Origin: DATGMP01 sp035293565
Lineage (GTDB): Bacteria; Pseudomonadota; Alphaproteobacteria; BOG-932; Roseiterribacteraceae
Direction: 5' to 3'
DNA: 42,738 nucleotides
NCBI GenBank assembly: GCA_035293565.1
Contig: DATGMP010000055.1
Location: 1-42,738 of the forward strand
Below the pieces are notes generated by a model. It was not told the origin of the DNA. It did not search any database and was given only the letters and a program-made list of their open reading frames with translations. Every line of letters starts with the position of its first letter. Positions within the stretch are counted from its first letter, which is position 1. This document shows positions 16,403 through 24,080 of this stretch, in pieces. A program made the position numbers and the translations under genes.

Positions 16403-17038
16403 ATGCCGAAGATCACGGTTCATCATCTCAACAATTCGAAATCGCAGCGCGTGCTGTGGGCGCTGGAGGAGCTCGGGCTCGATTACGAGATCGTTTTCTA
16501 TAAGCGCAATCCGGGCTTTGCGCCGCCGGAGCTCAAAAAGATTCACTTCCTGGGCAAGGCCCCGGCCGTCGAGATCGACGGCAGCGTCATGGCCGAATCC
16601 GGGGCGGTCGTCGAATATCTGGTCTCCCGCTGGGGCGACGGAAGGCTGGCACCCGACCCGGCTTCGCCGAATTACGGCCGCTATCTGGAAATGATGCATT
16701 ATCCGGAGGGCTCCTTCAGCATGCCGGCGGTCTGGCCGCTTTTCTTCGGCGCATTCCAAGTCGACAATCCGGCCTTCCAGGCTTACGCCGACCAGCAGAT
16801 CGCGCTCCAGCTTGACTACGTAACGACGCTGCTCGAGCCGACCGGCTGGCTGGTCGGCTCCGACTTCACGGCCGCCGATCTCCAGATCGCTTTTATCCTG
16901 CAAACCTGCCGCGGCCTCGGGCGGCTCGAAGGCCGGCCCAATCTCCAAGCCTATGTCGCCAAGCTGGAAGCGCGCCCGGCCTATAAACGCGCCGTCGAGC
17001 GCGGCGGCCCGTTCGATTTGTCCTATGGGCGAAGCTAG
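16403..17038 (+). CDS. Glutathione S-transferase family protein
   Basis: A 211-residue cytosolic GST. Start ATG 16403 follows GGGGAGGGGG; the frame is open upstream to 16253, but that stretch overlaps the AraC gene and is not needed. The N-terminal thioredoxin-like domain (residues 1-80) has LNNSKSQRVLWALEELGLDY, with serines at the usual glutathione-activating position, and the PAVEIDGSVMAESGAVVEYL segment that binds the gamma-glutamyl part. The C-terminal helical domain includes FTAADLQIAF and ARPAYKRAVERGGP. Such enzymes conjugate glutathione to electrophiles or act in catabolic isomerisation or dehalogenation. The gene is divergent from the AraC regulator, and its end overlaps the TetR gene on the other strand by four bases. 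Confidence 0.92.
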   Translation: MPKITVHHLNNSKSQRVLWALEELGLDYEIVFYKRNPGFAPPELKKIHFLGKAPAVEIDGSVMAESGAVVEYLVSRWGDGRLAPDPASPNYGRYLEMMHYPEGSFSMPAVWPLFFGAFQVDNPAFQAYADQQIALQLDYVTTLLEPTGWLVGSDFTAADLQIAFILQTCRGLGRLEGRPNLQAYVAKLEARPAYKRAVERGGPFDLSYGRS

Positions 17039-17649
17039 GTCCCGTAGGCTCTGACGAAGATCCCGGCGAGCCGGGCGGCCTCGGCGCGGATGTCGGCGTC
17101 AGAGAAATCGCAGGCGACATTCAGTACGCGTTTCCATTGCAGCCCTTGGCAGAGCATGAGGAAGTCGTCGGCGGCGCGCTTGCAATCCTGGGTAGCGATC
17201 AGGCCCGCGGTCCGCGCATCCTCCAGATATTCGGCCAACCTTTCGATGGCGATCCGGTAACCGCTGTCATAGAGCGCACGCCCGACCGCCGGATTGTGCT
17301 GCGCTTCGGCGACGATCAGCCGATAGAAGCAGGTTGCTTCGTCGGACAGCACCAGGTGAAGGAAGCGCTCGCCGACGCCGGTGAGCACCTCTTCAACATT
17401 GCGCCCCTCAAGCGATACGCCGAACACATATTCGGCATGCTGCTCGCAGTAGTCGCGGACGAACGCCTCGAAAAGCTGGGCTTTGTTCTTGAAATAGTTG
17501 TAGAGGGTGCCCTTGGACCCGCCGAGCCGCGCCGCTATGGTCGACATCGACGCGGCCGCGTAGCCTTCTTCGGAGAAGACGGCGCGCGCCACGTCGAGAA
17601 TCGCTTCCCGGCGCTGATCACGGCGCGTTTTCGGCTCGCATAAGCTCAT
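17035..17649 (-). CDS. TetR/AcrR-family repressor of the adjacent RND pump
   Basis: A 204-residue regulator on the minus strand. I choose ATG 17649 with GGAAG five bases upstream. An upstream in-frame ATG at 17721 would place the start inside the operator palindrome and add 24 atypical residues. The N-terminus carries the TetR helix-turn-helix (AILDVARAVFSEEGYAAASM, STIAARLGGSKGTLYNYFKNK). The rest is the helical ligand and dimer domain. The gene is divergent from the three-gene efflux operon with a palindrome between them, the standard layout for drug-responsive repression of both units. The stop overlaps the GST stop in a shared CTAG. Ligand unknown. Confidence 0.9.
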   Translation of the reverse strand: MSLCEPKTRRDQRREAILDVARAVFSEEGYAAASMSTIAARLGGSKGTLYNYFKNKAQLFEAFVRDYCEQHAEYVFGVSLEGRNVEEVLTGVGERFLHLVLSDEATCFYRLIVAEAQHNPAVGRALYDSGYRIAIERLAEYLEDARTAGLIATQDCKRAADDFLMLCQGLQWKRVLNVACDFSDADIRAEAARLAGIFVRAYGT

Positions 17650-17720
17650 TCTTCCAAGCGTGACGCCCCGGCGATAAATGGCGCAAAGGTTGACCAACAG
17701 GCCCCTCCCGGATAGTTTCA

Positions 17721-17739
17721 TGACCGTACCGTACGGTCA
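17721..17739. promoter_or_regulatory. Palindromic TetR-type operator between the regulator and the efflux operon
   Basis: A 19-base sequence, TGACCGTAC-C-GTACGGTCA, is a perfect inverted repeat with 9-base arms around one central C. It lies 72 bases upstream of the TetR start and 31 bases upstream of the efflux operon start. On the minus strand TTGACC (17740-17735) could be a -35, with a weak -10 AACTAT 17 bases further. On the plus strand CAATAT (17738-17743) could be a -10. Binding would thus block both directions. The palindrome is seen; TetR binding is inferred from the layout. Confidence 0.75.
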
Positions 17740-17769
17740 ATATCCCATCCGATACCGGCAAGGCGGATC

Positions 17770-19281
17770 ATGTCCGACCTCATTTTTCGCGCAGTGCCTC
17801 GCTGGAAGCGGGCCGCAACGGCTACCGTCGCGGTTGTGCTGACGGCCGCGGCATCCGGCTGCGCGGTGGGGCCGGATTTCGCGCGTCCTGCTGCGCCAAC
17901 GACGGATCGGTTCACGCCCGATGTGCTGCCGGCCAATACCGCTTCCGCTGACGTGCCGAGCGGCGGCGAAGTGCAGCGCCTTCTGGTCGGTCGCGACATT
18001 CCGGGCGAATGGTGGACGCTGTTCCACTCCAAGCCGCTCGACGAGCTGATCGCCACGGCGCTTCACGACAATCCGAGCCTAGAGGCGGCGAAGGCGACGC
18101 TCCGGCAGGCGCGCGAGAATCTCTATGCCGGCGAAACCTCGCTGTTTCCGACCTTGACCGGCAACGTTTCGGCCACACGCGAGAAATTCTCGACGAGCTC
18201 GATCGGCTTTCCCGGTCAGGAGGCGCTGTTCAGCCTGAGTACCGCATCACTCAATGTCAGCTACCCGCTCGACATCTTCGGCGGCATCCGGCGCCAGATC
18301 GAATCCCTGGCGGCAGAGGCGGACTATCAGGAATTCGAGGCCGAGGCCGCCTATGTCAGCTTGACGGCGAATGTCGTCCTGACCGCGATTCAGGAAGCGT
18401 CGCTCCGGGCTCAGATCAGGGCGGAGAAGGAGATCATCGACGCCGACGCCCATCAGGCCGAGGTGCTGCACCAGCAATTCGCGCTGGGAGGCGTTCCGGG
18501 CGCCGCGGTGCTGGCCCAGGACGCCATTCTGGCGCAGGCTCGCGCGACCCTGCCGCCGCTCGAGAAGGCACTGGCCCAGGCCCGCAATCAGCTCGCCGTG
18601 CTGACCGGCAAGCTGCCGAGCGAGGCTGCAGGCGCCACGTTCGAGCTCGCGGACCTTGAGCTGCCCCAGGATTTGCCGGTGAGCCTGCCTTCCAAGCTGG
18701 TCGAGCAACGGCCCGACATTCGCGCGGCGGAGTCGACGTTGCACGCGGCTTCGGCCGAAATCGGGGTTGCAACCGCCAATATGCTGCCGCAGGTCAATCT
18801 GACAGGAAGTTTCGGCAGCACCGCGTCGCCCGCCGGCAATCTATTCGGGGCGAATACTGGTGTGTGGAGCATTGGCGGCAGCCTCGCCCAGACCCTGTTC
18901 GATTCCGGCGCGCTGATTCATAAGTGGCGGGCGGCGGTCGCGGCCTTCGACCAGGCCGCGGCAGCCTATAAAAGCACGGTTCTTGCCTCTTTCCAGGACG
19001 TCGCAAACGTTCTTCGGGCGTTACAAAGCGATGCCGACGCCGTGAATGCCGATCTCCAAGCGGAACGCGCGGCGGCGAAAAGCCTCGACGTGGCGCGCGG
19101 GCAATACCAAATCGGTTCGATTACCTATGTAGCGTTGCTCGAAGCCGAACAGACCTATCAGCAGGCGCGGATCAGCCTGGTTCTGGCCAAGGCCAACCGC
19201 TATTCCGATACGGTGGCGCTGTTCCAGGCGCTGGGCGGCGGATGGTGGAACCGCGACGACCTAGCGGGAGACGAGAAATGA
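17770..19281 (+). CDS. NodT-family outer-membrane efflux lipoprotein
   Basis: A 503-residue outer-membrane channel of tripartite RND pumps. It starts at ATG 17770. A lipoprotein signal ends in AASGC, with Cys31 the lipidation site. The early segment CAVGPDFARP is the NodT/OprM-type mature start. Two related OEP halves follow (DELIATALHDNPSLEAAKAT; VEQRPDIRAAESTLHAASAE and then NMLPQVNLTGSFG). Long alanine- and glutamine-rich helices fit the periplasmic tunnel. It is the first gene of the operon, ahead of the adaptor and the permease, which is less common than the adaptor-permease-channel order. The stop overlaps the adaptor start (ATGA). Confidence 0.93.
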   Translation: MSDLIFRAVPRWKRAATATVAVVLTAAASGCAVGPDFARPAAPTTDRFTPDVLPANTASADVPSGGEVQRLLVGRDIPGEWWTLFHSKPLDELIATALHDNPSLEAAKATLRQARENLYAGETSLFPTLTGNVSATREKFSTSSIGFPGQEALFSLSTASLNVSYPLDIFGGIRRQIESLAAEADYQEFEAEAAYVSLTANVVLTAIQEASLRAQIRAEKEIIDADAHQAEVLHQQFALGGVPGAAVLAQDAILAQARATLPPLEKALAQARNQLAVLTGKLPSEAAGATFELADLELPQDLPVSLPSKLVEQRPDIRAAESTLHAASAEIGVATANMLPQVNLTGSFGSTASPAGNLFGANTGVWSIGGSLAQTLFDSGALIHKWRAAVAAFDQAAAAYKSTVLASFQDVANVLRALQSDADAVNADLQAERAAAKSLDVARGQYQIGSITYVALLEAEQTYQQARISLVLAKANRYSDTVALFQALGGGWWNRDDLAGDEK

Positions 19282-20450
19282 TCGCGCGCGGCGTAATCAG
19301 TTCGACCGGAAACCGAGGCCTGACCCGGCGCATGGTCATTATGCTGGCGACCGCCGCGGTAGTGCTGGGCGGAATCTTCGGGTATCAGGCTTTCAAGGCC
19401 CATATGCTCGCGAACTATATGCGGTCGATGGGCCAGCCGGTGCAGACCGTCGCGTCCGCGGTTGCGCATTACGACATGTGGCAGCCGCATCTCGAGGCCG
19501 TCGGCAGTGCGCGCGCGGTCAATGGCGCCGATCTGAGCCCCCAGGTGTCGGGCATTGTCTCGGCGATCCATTTCGAATCCGGCGCCGACGTCAACGAAGG
19601 AACGGTGCTGGTTGAGCTGATGAACGCCGACGACCAGGCCAAGCTCCAAGCGCTGAAAGCGCAAGCGGCGTTGGCGCGTATCACTTTTGAGCGCGATCAG
19701 CGTCAGCTGAAGGTTCAAGGGGTGAGCCAGCAGACGGTCGACGCGGACGAGCAGACGCTGAAGAGCGACGAGGCGGAGGTGGCTCAGCAGCAGGCGATCC
19801 TCGACTACAAGATCATCAAGGCGCCGTTTGCAGGCCGGCTCGGAATCCGCATGGTCGATCTCGGCCAATATGTGGGCGCGGGCACGCCGATCGTGACCCT
19901 GCAATCGCTCGATCCGATCTATGTCGATTTCAATCTGCCGCAGCAATCGATCGATGATGTGAAGGTCGGCCAGCCGGTCTCGGCATCGTTCGATACCTAT
20001 CCTGGCCAGCGTTTCCAGGGCGAGGTCTCGGCGATCAACTCCAAGGTCGATCCGGCGACGCGGAACATTCAGGTGCGGGCGACGCTAAAGAATCCTGATC
20101 ACAAGATCCTGCCCGGCATGTTCGCGACCGTGCAGATCGATTCCGGTCGTTCGCAGCGCTACATCACGCTGCCGCAGACCGCTGTCACCTATAATCCTTA
20201 TGGGGATTCGGTTTTCATCATCGACAATCAGGGCAAGGATGAGGAAGGCCATCCTAAGCTCGTCGTTCGACAGACGCTGGTGAAGACCGGACAGACCAGG
20301 GGCGATCTGGTCGCGATTCTAAGCGGCGTCAAAGACGGCGACACCGTCGTCACAGCCGGGCAGATCAAGCTGCGCAACGGCACGCCCGTCATAGTCGACA
20401 ATTCCACCAAGCCGGCCGTCGAGGCGAACCCTACGCCGGTTGATCAGTGA
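19278..20450 (+). CDS. RND efflux periplasmic adaptor (membrane fusion protein)
   Basis: A 390-residue HlyD/AcrA-type adaptor. Start ATG 19278 overlaps the channel stop by four bases; an in-frame upstream ATG at 19242 lies inside the channel gene and is less likely. An N-terminal membrane anchor (about residues 15-33) is followed by the lipoyl-like half-motif LSPQVSGIVSAIHFESGADV, a helical hairpin, the second lipoyl half (IIKAPFAGRLGIRMVDLGQY), and beta-barrel and membrane-proximal domains with YITLPQTAVTYNPYGDSVF. There is no lipobox. It links the permease to the NodT-type channel. The permease follows after 16 bases. Confidence 0.93.
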   Translation: MIARGVISSTGNRGLTRRMVIMLATAAVVLGGIFGYQAFKAHMLANYMRSMGQPVQTVASAVAHYDMWQPHLEAVGSARAVNGADLSPQVSGIVSAIHFESGADVNEGTVLVELMNADDQAKLQALKAQAALARITFERDQRQLKVQGVSQQTVDADEQTLKSDEAEVAQQQAILDYKIIKAPFAGRLGIRMVDLGQYVGAGTPIVTLQSLDPIYVDFNLPQQSIDDVKVGQPVSASFDTYPGQRFQGEVSAINSKVDPATRNIQVRATLKNPDHKILPGMFATVQIDSGRSQRYITLPQTAVTYNPYGDSVFIIDNQGKDEEGHPKLVVRQTLVKTGQTRGDLVAILSGVKDGDTVVTAGQIKLRNGTPVIVDNSTKPAVEANPTPVDQ

Positions 20451-20466
20451 GGGAAAGGCGCTCGCT

Positions 20467-23400
20467 GTGAAGGGCTTCACCGATATCTTCATTCGCCGCC
20501 CCGTCCTTGCGACGGTGGTCAGCCTCATGATTCTCGTGTTCGGCCTGCGCTCGGCCATGTCGCTGCCGGTGCGCGAATACCCGCGCACCGAGAACGCGGT
20601 CGTGACGGTGAACACGACGTACTACGGCGCCGATCCCGATGTTGTCGCGGGTTTCATTACGACGCCGCTCGAGACGGCGATCGCTCAGACCAACGGGATC
20701 GACTACATGACCTCGTCCAGCCAAAGCGGGACGAGCACGATCAGCGTCTATCTGCGCCTCAACTATGATTCCGACAAGGCGCTGACCGAGATCAGCACCA
20801 AGGTGAACTCGGTTCTCAACGAGCTTCCTTCGGGTACGCAACAGCCTGTGCTCACGCTGCAAATCGGGCAGAACGTCGATTCGATGTATATCTGTTTCTA
20901 CAGCGACGGCGCGAGCGGCGGCGCCGCGCCGAACCAGATCACCGATTACCTGGTGCGGGTCGTGCAGCCCCGTATTCAAGCCGTTCCAGGCGTGCAAATG
21001 GCCGAAATCGAGGGCGGTAAGAACTTCGCGCTGCGGGCGTGGCTCGATCCGGTGAAGCTCGCGGCTTATGGATTGACCGCGACCGATGTCAGCGCTGCGC
21101 TGGCCGCCAACGACTACATCGCCGGCGTCGGCACGACGCGCGGCATGATGGTGCAACAGAATCTCACAGCGTCGACCAATCTGCACTCGCAGAGCGACTT
21201 CGAGAATCTGGTGCTGAAGCAAACCAACAATGCGATCGTGCGCTTGAAGGATGTGGGCAAGGTCACGCTCGGTTACGACGACTATGATTCACAAACCAAC
21301 TTTCTGGGCAAAAGAGGAGTCTTCATCGGTATTCAGCTCGCGCCGACCGCGAATATCCTCGAGGTACTGCGCAACGTCACTAAGGTGTTCCACGAAATCG
21401 CGCCGCAGCTGCCGCCGGGGATCAAAGGAGACATCGGGTGGGACGGCTCGCGATTCGTCACCAGCTCGATTCGCGAAGTGCAGCGCACGCTTGTCCAGGC
21501 GGCGCTCATCGTCACGCTTGTCGTCTTCGCCTTCCTCGGCTCGATTCGGTCGGTATTCATTCCGGCCGTGACGATCCCGCTGTCGCTGGTCGGCACTTTC
21601 GGCATGATGCTGCTGTTCGGCTTCTCGATAAATTTGCTGACGCTTTTGGCGCTGGTGCTCGCGATCGGCCTGGTGGTCGACGATGCCATCATCGTCGTCG
21701 AGAACGTCAACCGCCATATGGACGAGGGCATGAGTCCGATGAAGGCCTCGATCCTCGCGGCACGCGAGCTTGCGGGACCCATCGTGGCCATGACAGCGGT
21801 GCTGGCGGCGGTCTATGTGCCGATTGGATTCCAAAGCGGCCTCACCGGCGCGCTCTTCACCGAATTTGCCTTCACGCTCGTCGGAGCAGTCACCGTGTCG
21901 GCCATCATCGCGCTGACCCTGAGCCCGATGATGTGCTCGCGCCTCCTGAAGCCGCATATATCGGACCATGGCTGGCAGGATCGGCTCATCACCTTCATCG
22001 ATCATCGATTCGAGGATGTACGGAGACTCTATCAGCGCCAGCTTCACGGCAGCCTCGATTTCTTGCCGGTGACCGCGACGTTTGCGCTGATCGTGCTCGG
22101 CAGCATCTACTTCCTTTACAACAACGCCAGCAGCGAGCTTGCGCCGTCGGAAGACGAAGGATTTCTGCTGAACATCGCAACCGCTGCGCCGAACGCTACG
22201 TTGGAGCAGCGCGAGATCTATGGACACGAGATTTGGGAGAAGCTTTCAAAATTGCCGGAGATGGCGAACGTCTTTCAAATCGACAGGTCAAGCATGTTCG
22301 GTACCGGCCTTGTGCTGAAGGCCTGGGACGAGCGTTCGCGGACCGCGGAGGACATTCGGCCGGAGGTTCAGAACGCGCTCAATCAGGTGACCGGGCTTCA
22401 GATCGCAACGCTTCAGCCGCCCCCGTTGCCGGGTTCCGGGAAGGGCCTGCCGCTTCAGTTCGTGATCGGAACCTCCCGCCAGTTTCAGGAGCTCGATAGC
22501 GTCGCCGATGCTTTCCTGCAGGAAGCGACCAAGAGCGGAATGTTCGCCTATATCGACAAGGATCTGAGGATCAACCAGCCGCAATCGGTCGTGAAGATCG
22601 ACCGCGACAAGGCGGCGACCCTTGGCCTCAAGATGAGCGATATCGGCAGCGCAATGGCGACGATGCTGGGTGGCGGCTACGTCAATTATTTCAGCCTCGA
22701 CAACCGTTCCTATAAGGTCATCCCGCAGGTCCAGCAGCGGTCGCGCCTCAACGCCGATCAGCTCTTGAATTACTACATCAAGGCGGCGGACGGCACGCCG
22801 ATCCCGCTCTCGACGGTGGCCTCCATCGAGACCCGCACGATTCCGCAATCGCTCAATCACTTCCAGCAGCTGAACGAGGCGACCATCGAGGGCGTACCGG
22901 CATCGGGCGTGGCGCTCGGGGATGCGATCGAATATCTGCAGAAACTGGCGAAGCGGACGCTGCCGCAAGATTATTCCGTCGATTACGGCGGATTGTCGCG
23001 GCAATATATTCAGGAATCGAGCGGATTCGTAACGACGTTCGCCTTCGCGCTGATCGTCGTCTTCCTGGCGCTGGCGGCGCTTTTCGAGAGCTTCCGCGAT
23101 CCGATCATCATCCTCGTATCCGTGCCGATGTCGATCGCTGGCGCGCTCGCTTTCATCAGTTTGGGTGTGGGCGGCGTCACGCTCAACATCTACACCGAGG
23201 TCGGATTGGTGACATTGATGGGGCTCATCAGCAAGCACGGCATCCTCATCGTCGAGTTTGCGAACGAGCTCCAGGCGCGCGGCAGATCGAAGCGAGCAGC
23301 GATCGAGGAGGCGGCCGCCATCCGGCTGCGTCCCATCCTGATGACGACTGCCGCCATGGTGCTCGGCGTCATTCCGCTCATCACGGCGACAGGCGCCGGC

Positions 23401-23565
23401 GCCAATTCCCGGTTCTCGATGGGGCTCGTGATCTCGACCGGCATCGCGATCGGGACGGCCTTTACGCTCTTCGTCGTGCCGGCCGTCTATCTCCTTATCG
23501 CCGCGGATCATTCCAAACGCGCCGAGGCGGAGGACGCCGCGGCAGCGGGCGCGATTGGCGCATAA
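20467..23565 (+). CDS. RND multidrug efflux permease
   Basis: A 1032-residue inner-membrane proton-driven transporter. I place the start at GTG 20467, giving the usual VKGFTDIFIRRPVLATV terminus; an upstream TTG at 20440 is in frame but overlaps the adaptor gene. The protein has the twelve-helix plan with two large periplasmic loops. The proton-relay pair Asp405-Asp406 lies in GLVVDDAIIVVEN of TM4. Other hallmarks are RPVLA at TM1, GSIRSVFIPAVTIPLSLVG and, near the end, RLRPILMTTAAMVLGVIPL. The length is typical of the HAE1 (AcrB/MexB-like) group rather than heavy-metal pumps. Substrate range cannot be read from sequence. Expression is probably controlled by the TetR repressor upstream. Confidence 0.95.
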   Translation: MKGFTDIFIRRPVLATVVSLMILVFGLRSAMSLPVREYPRTENAVVTVNTTYYGADPDVVAGFITTPLETAIAQTNGIDYMTSSSQSGTSTISVYLRLNYDSDKALTEISTKVNSVLNELPSGTQQPVLTLQIGQNVDSMYICFYSDGASGGAAPNQITDYLVRVVQPRIQAVPGVQMAEIEGGKNFALRAWLDPVKLAAYGLTATDVSAALAANDYIAGVGTTRGMMVQQNLTASTNLHSQSDFENLVLKQTNNAIVRLKDVGKVTLGYDDYDSQTNFLGKRGVFIGIQLAPTANILEVLRNVTKVFHEIAPQLPPGIKGDIGWDGSRFVTSSIREVQRTLVQAALIVTLVVFAFLGSIRSVFIPAVTIPLSLVGTFGMMLLFGFSINLLTLLALVLAIGLVVDDAIIVVENVNRHMDEGMSPMKASILAARELAGPIVAMTAVLAAVYVPIGFQSGLTGALFTEFAFTLVGAVTVSAIIALTLSPMMCSRLLKPHISDHGWQDRLITFIDHRFEDVRRLYQRQLHGSLDFLPVTATFALIVLGSIYFLYNNASSELAPSEDEGFLLNIATAAPNATLEQREIYGHEIWEKLSKLPEMANVFQIDRSSMFGTGLVLKAWDERSRTAEDIRPEVQNALNQVTGLQIATLQPPPLPGSGKGLPLQFVIGTSRQFQELDSVADAFLQEATKSGMFAYIDKDLRINQPQSVVKIDRDKAATLGLKMSDIGSAMATMLGGGYVNYFSLDNRSYKVIPQVQQRSRLNADQLLNYYIKAADGTPIPLSTVASIETRTIPQSLNHFQQLNEATIEGVPASGVALGDAIEYLQKLAKRTLPQDYSVDYGGLSRQYIQESSGFVTTFAFALIVVFLALAALFESFRDPIIILVSVPMSIAGALAFISLGVGGVTLNIYTEVGLVTLMGLISKHGILIVEFANELQARGRSKRAAIEEAAAIRLRPILMTTAAMVLGVIPLITATGAGANSRFSMGLVISTGIAIGTAFTLFVVPAVYLLIAADHSKRAEAEDAAAAGAIGA

Positions 23566-23594
23566 GACTCCCGATGAGCCCTTCGGCGCGGCTG

Positions 23595-23800
23595 CTACTG
23601 GGCGCCGGCGCTGCTCTCGCACCCGCCACCGACCGCCAGCAGCCAACGCACCGCGCTAGGCTGCGGCGAGATCGCGAGCTTGGTCTCGACCAGCCTCAGA
23701 TCATGGCTGTCCGCTGCCGGAACATCATTCGGTGGTCGCCGAAGGATACCGGCTCGGCATGGCGATAGGTGGTTACGTGGCGGACCCGCAGGAGCCGCAT
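23595..23800 (-). pseudogene. Frameshifted, truncated transglutaminase-like N-terminal remnant
   Basis: Read on the minus strand from ATG 23800 (with AAGGGATAGAG upstream), the first 30 codons give MRLLRVRHVTTYRHAEPVSF and then GDHRMMFRQR, before the frame runs into a TGA at 23696-23698. Shifting by one base near 23711 restores the match: DSHDLRLVETKLAISPQP, SAVRWL. Together these look like the N-terminal domain of bacterial transglutaminase-like proteins (Bact_transglu_N), where DSHDLRL normally follows FRPR and the Trp is followed by HDVFGNS. After the Trp-Leu (23640) the similarity stops and a stop codon comes at 23595. The gene therefore has a one-base deletion and has lost its catalytic part. 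The join with the RND operon may be a deletion point. Confidence 0.65.
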
Positions 23801-24060
23801 CTCTATCCCTTTCGGCGATGGCGCTTCTTGAAAAGGGACTGTAGCATTCGGGCCGCTCTTGGATCGAGTTCGGGCTAGGGCCTAAGCTGGTTCTCGGCTG
23901 CGGTCGGGGCCGAGTTGGACCCGATCGACAGGCGCTCTGGCTCGACTGAGATGATCGCTTTAGCATGGGGCGGTGACGACGAGGATGCATGGCCGATGCG
24001 CGGCCTAACCCGGTGGCCGCCACCAGCATCTCTTCGTCAGGTGAATGTCGAGTAAGAGAC
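23801..24060. other. Non-coding gap upstream of ilvD
   Basis: About 260 bases between the transglutaminase remnant and the ilvD leader. Frames here are short, arginine-, proline- and serine-rich and lack ribosome sites, so I see no gene. No clear sigma70 promoter, leader peptide rich in branched-chain residues or attenuator hairpin was found, although ilvD must be transcribed from here. Confidence 0.5.
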
Positions 24061-24080
24061 TGATTTCAGGAGGAATTTCG

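Noticed and set aside
17650..17721. Longer TetR start at ATG 17721
   Set aside because: It would place the start codon inside the operator palindrome and add residues not typical of TetR N-termini; ATG 17649 has its own ribosome site.
22288..23646. 452-codon minus-strand frame over the RND permease gene
   Set aside because: Antisense shadow with Arg/His/Asp-rich composition and no recognisable domain.
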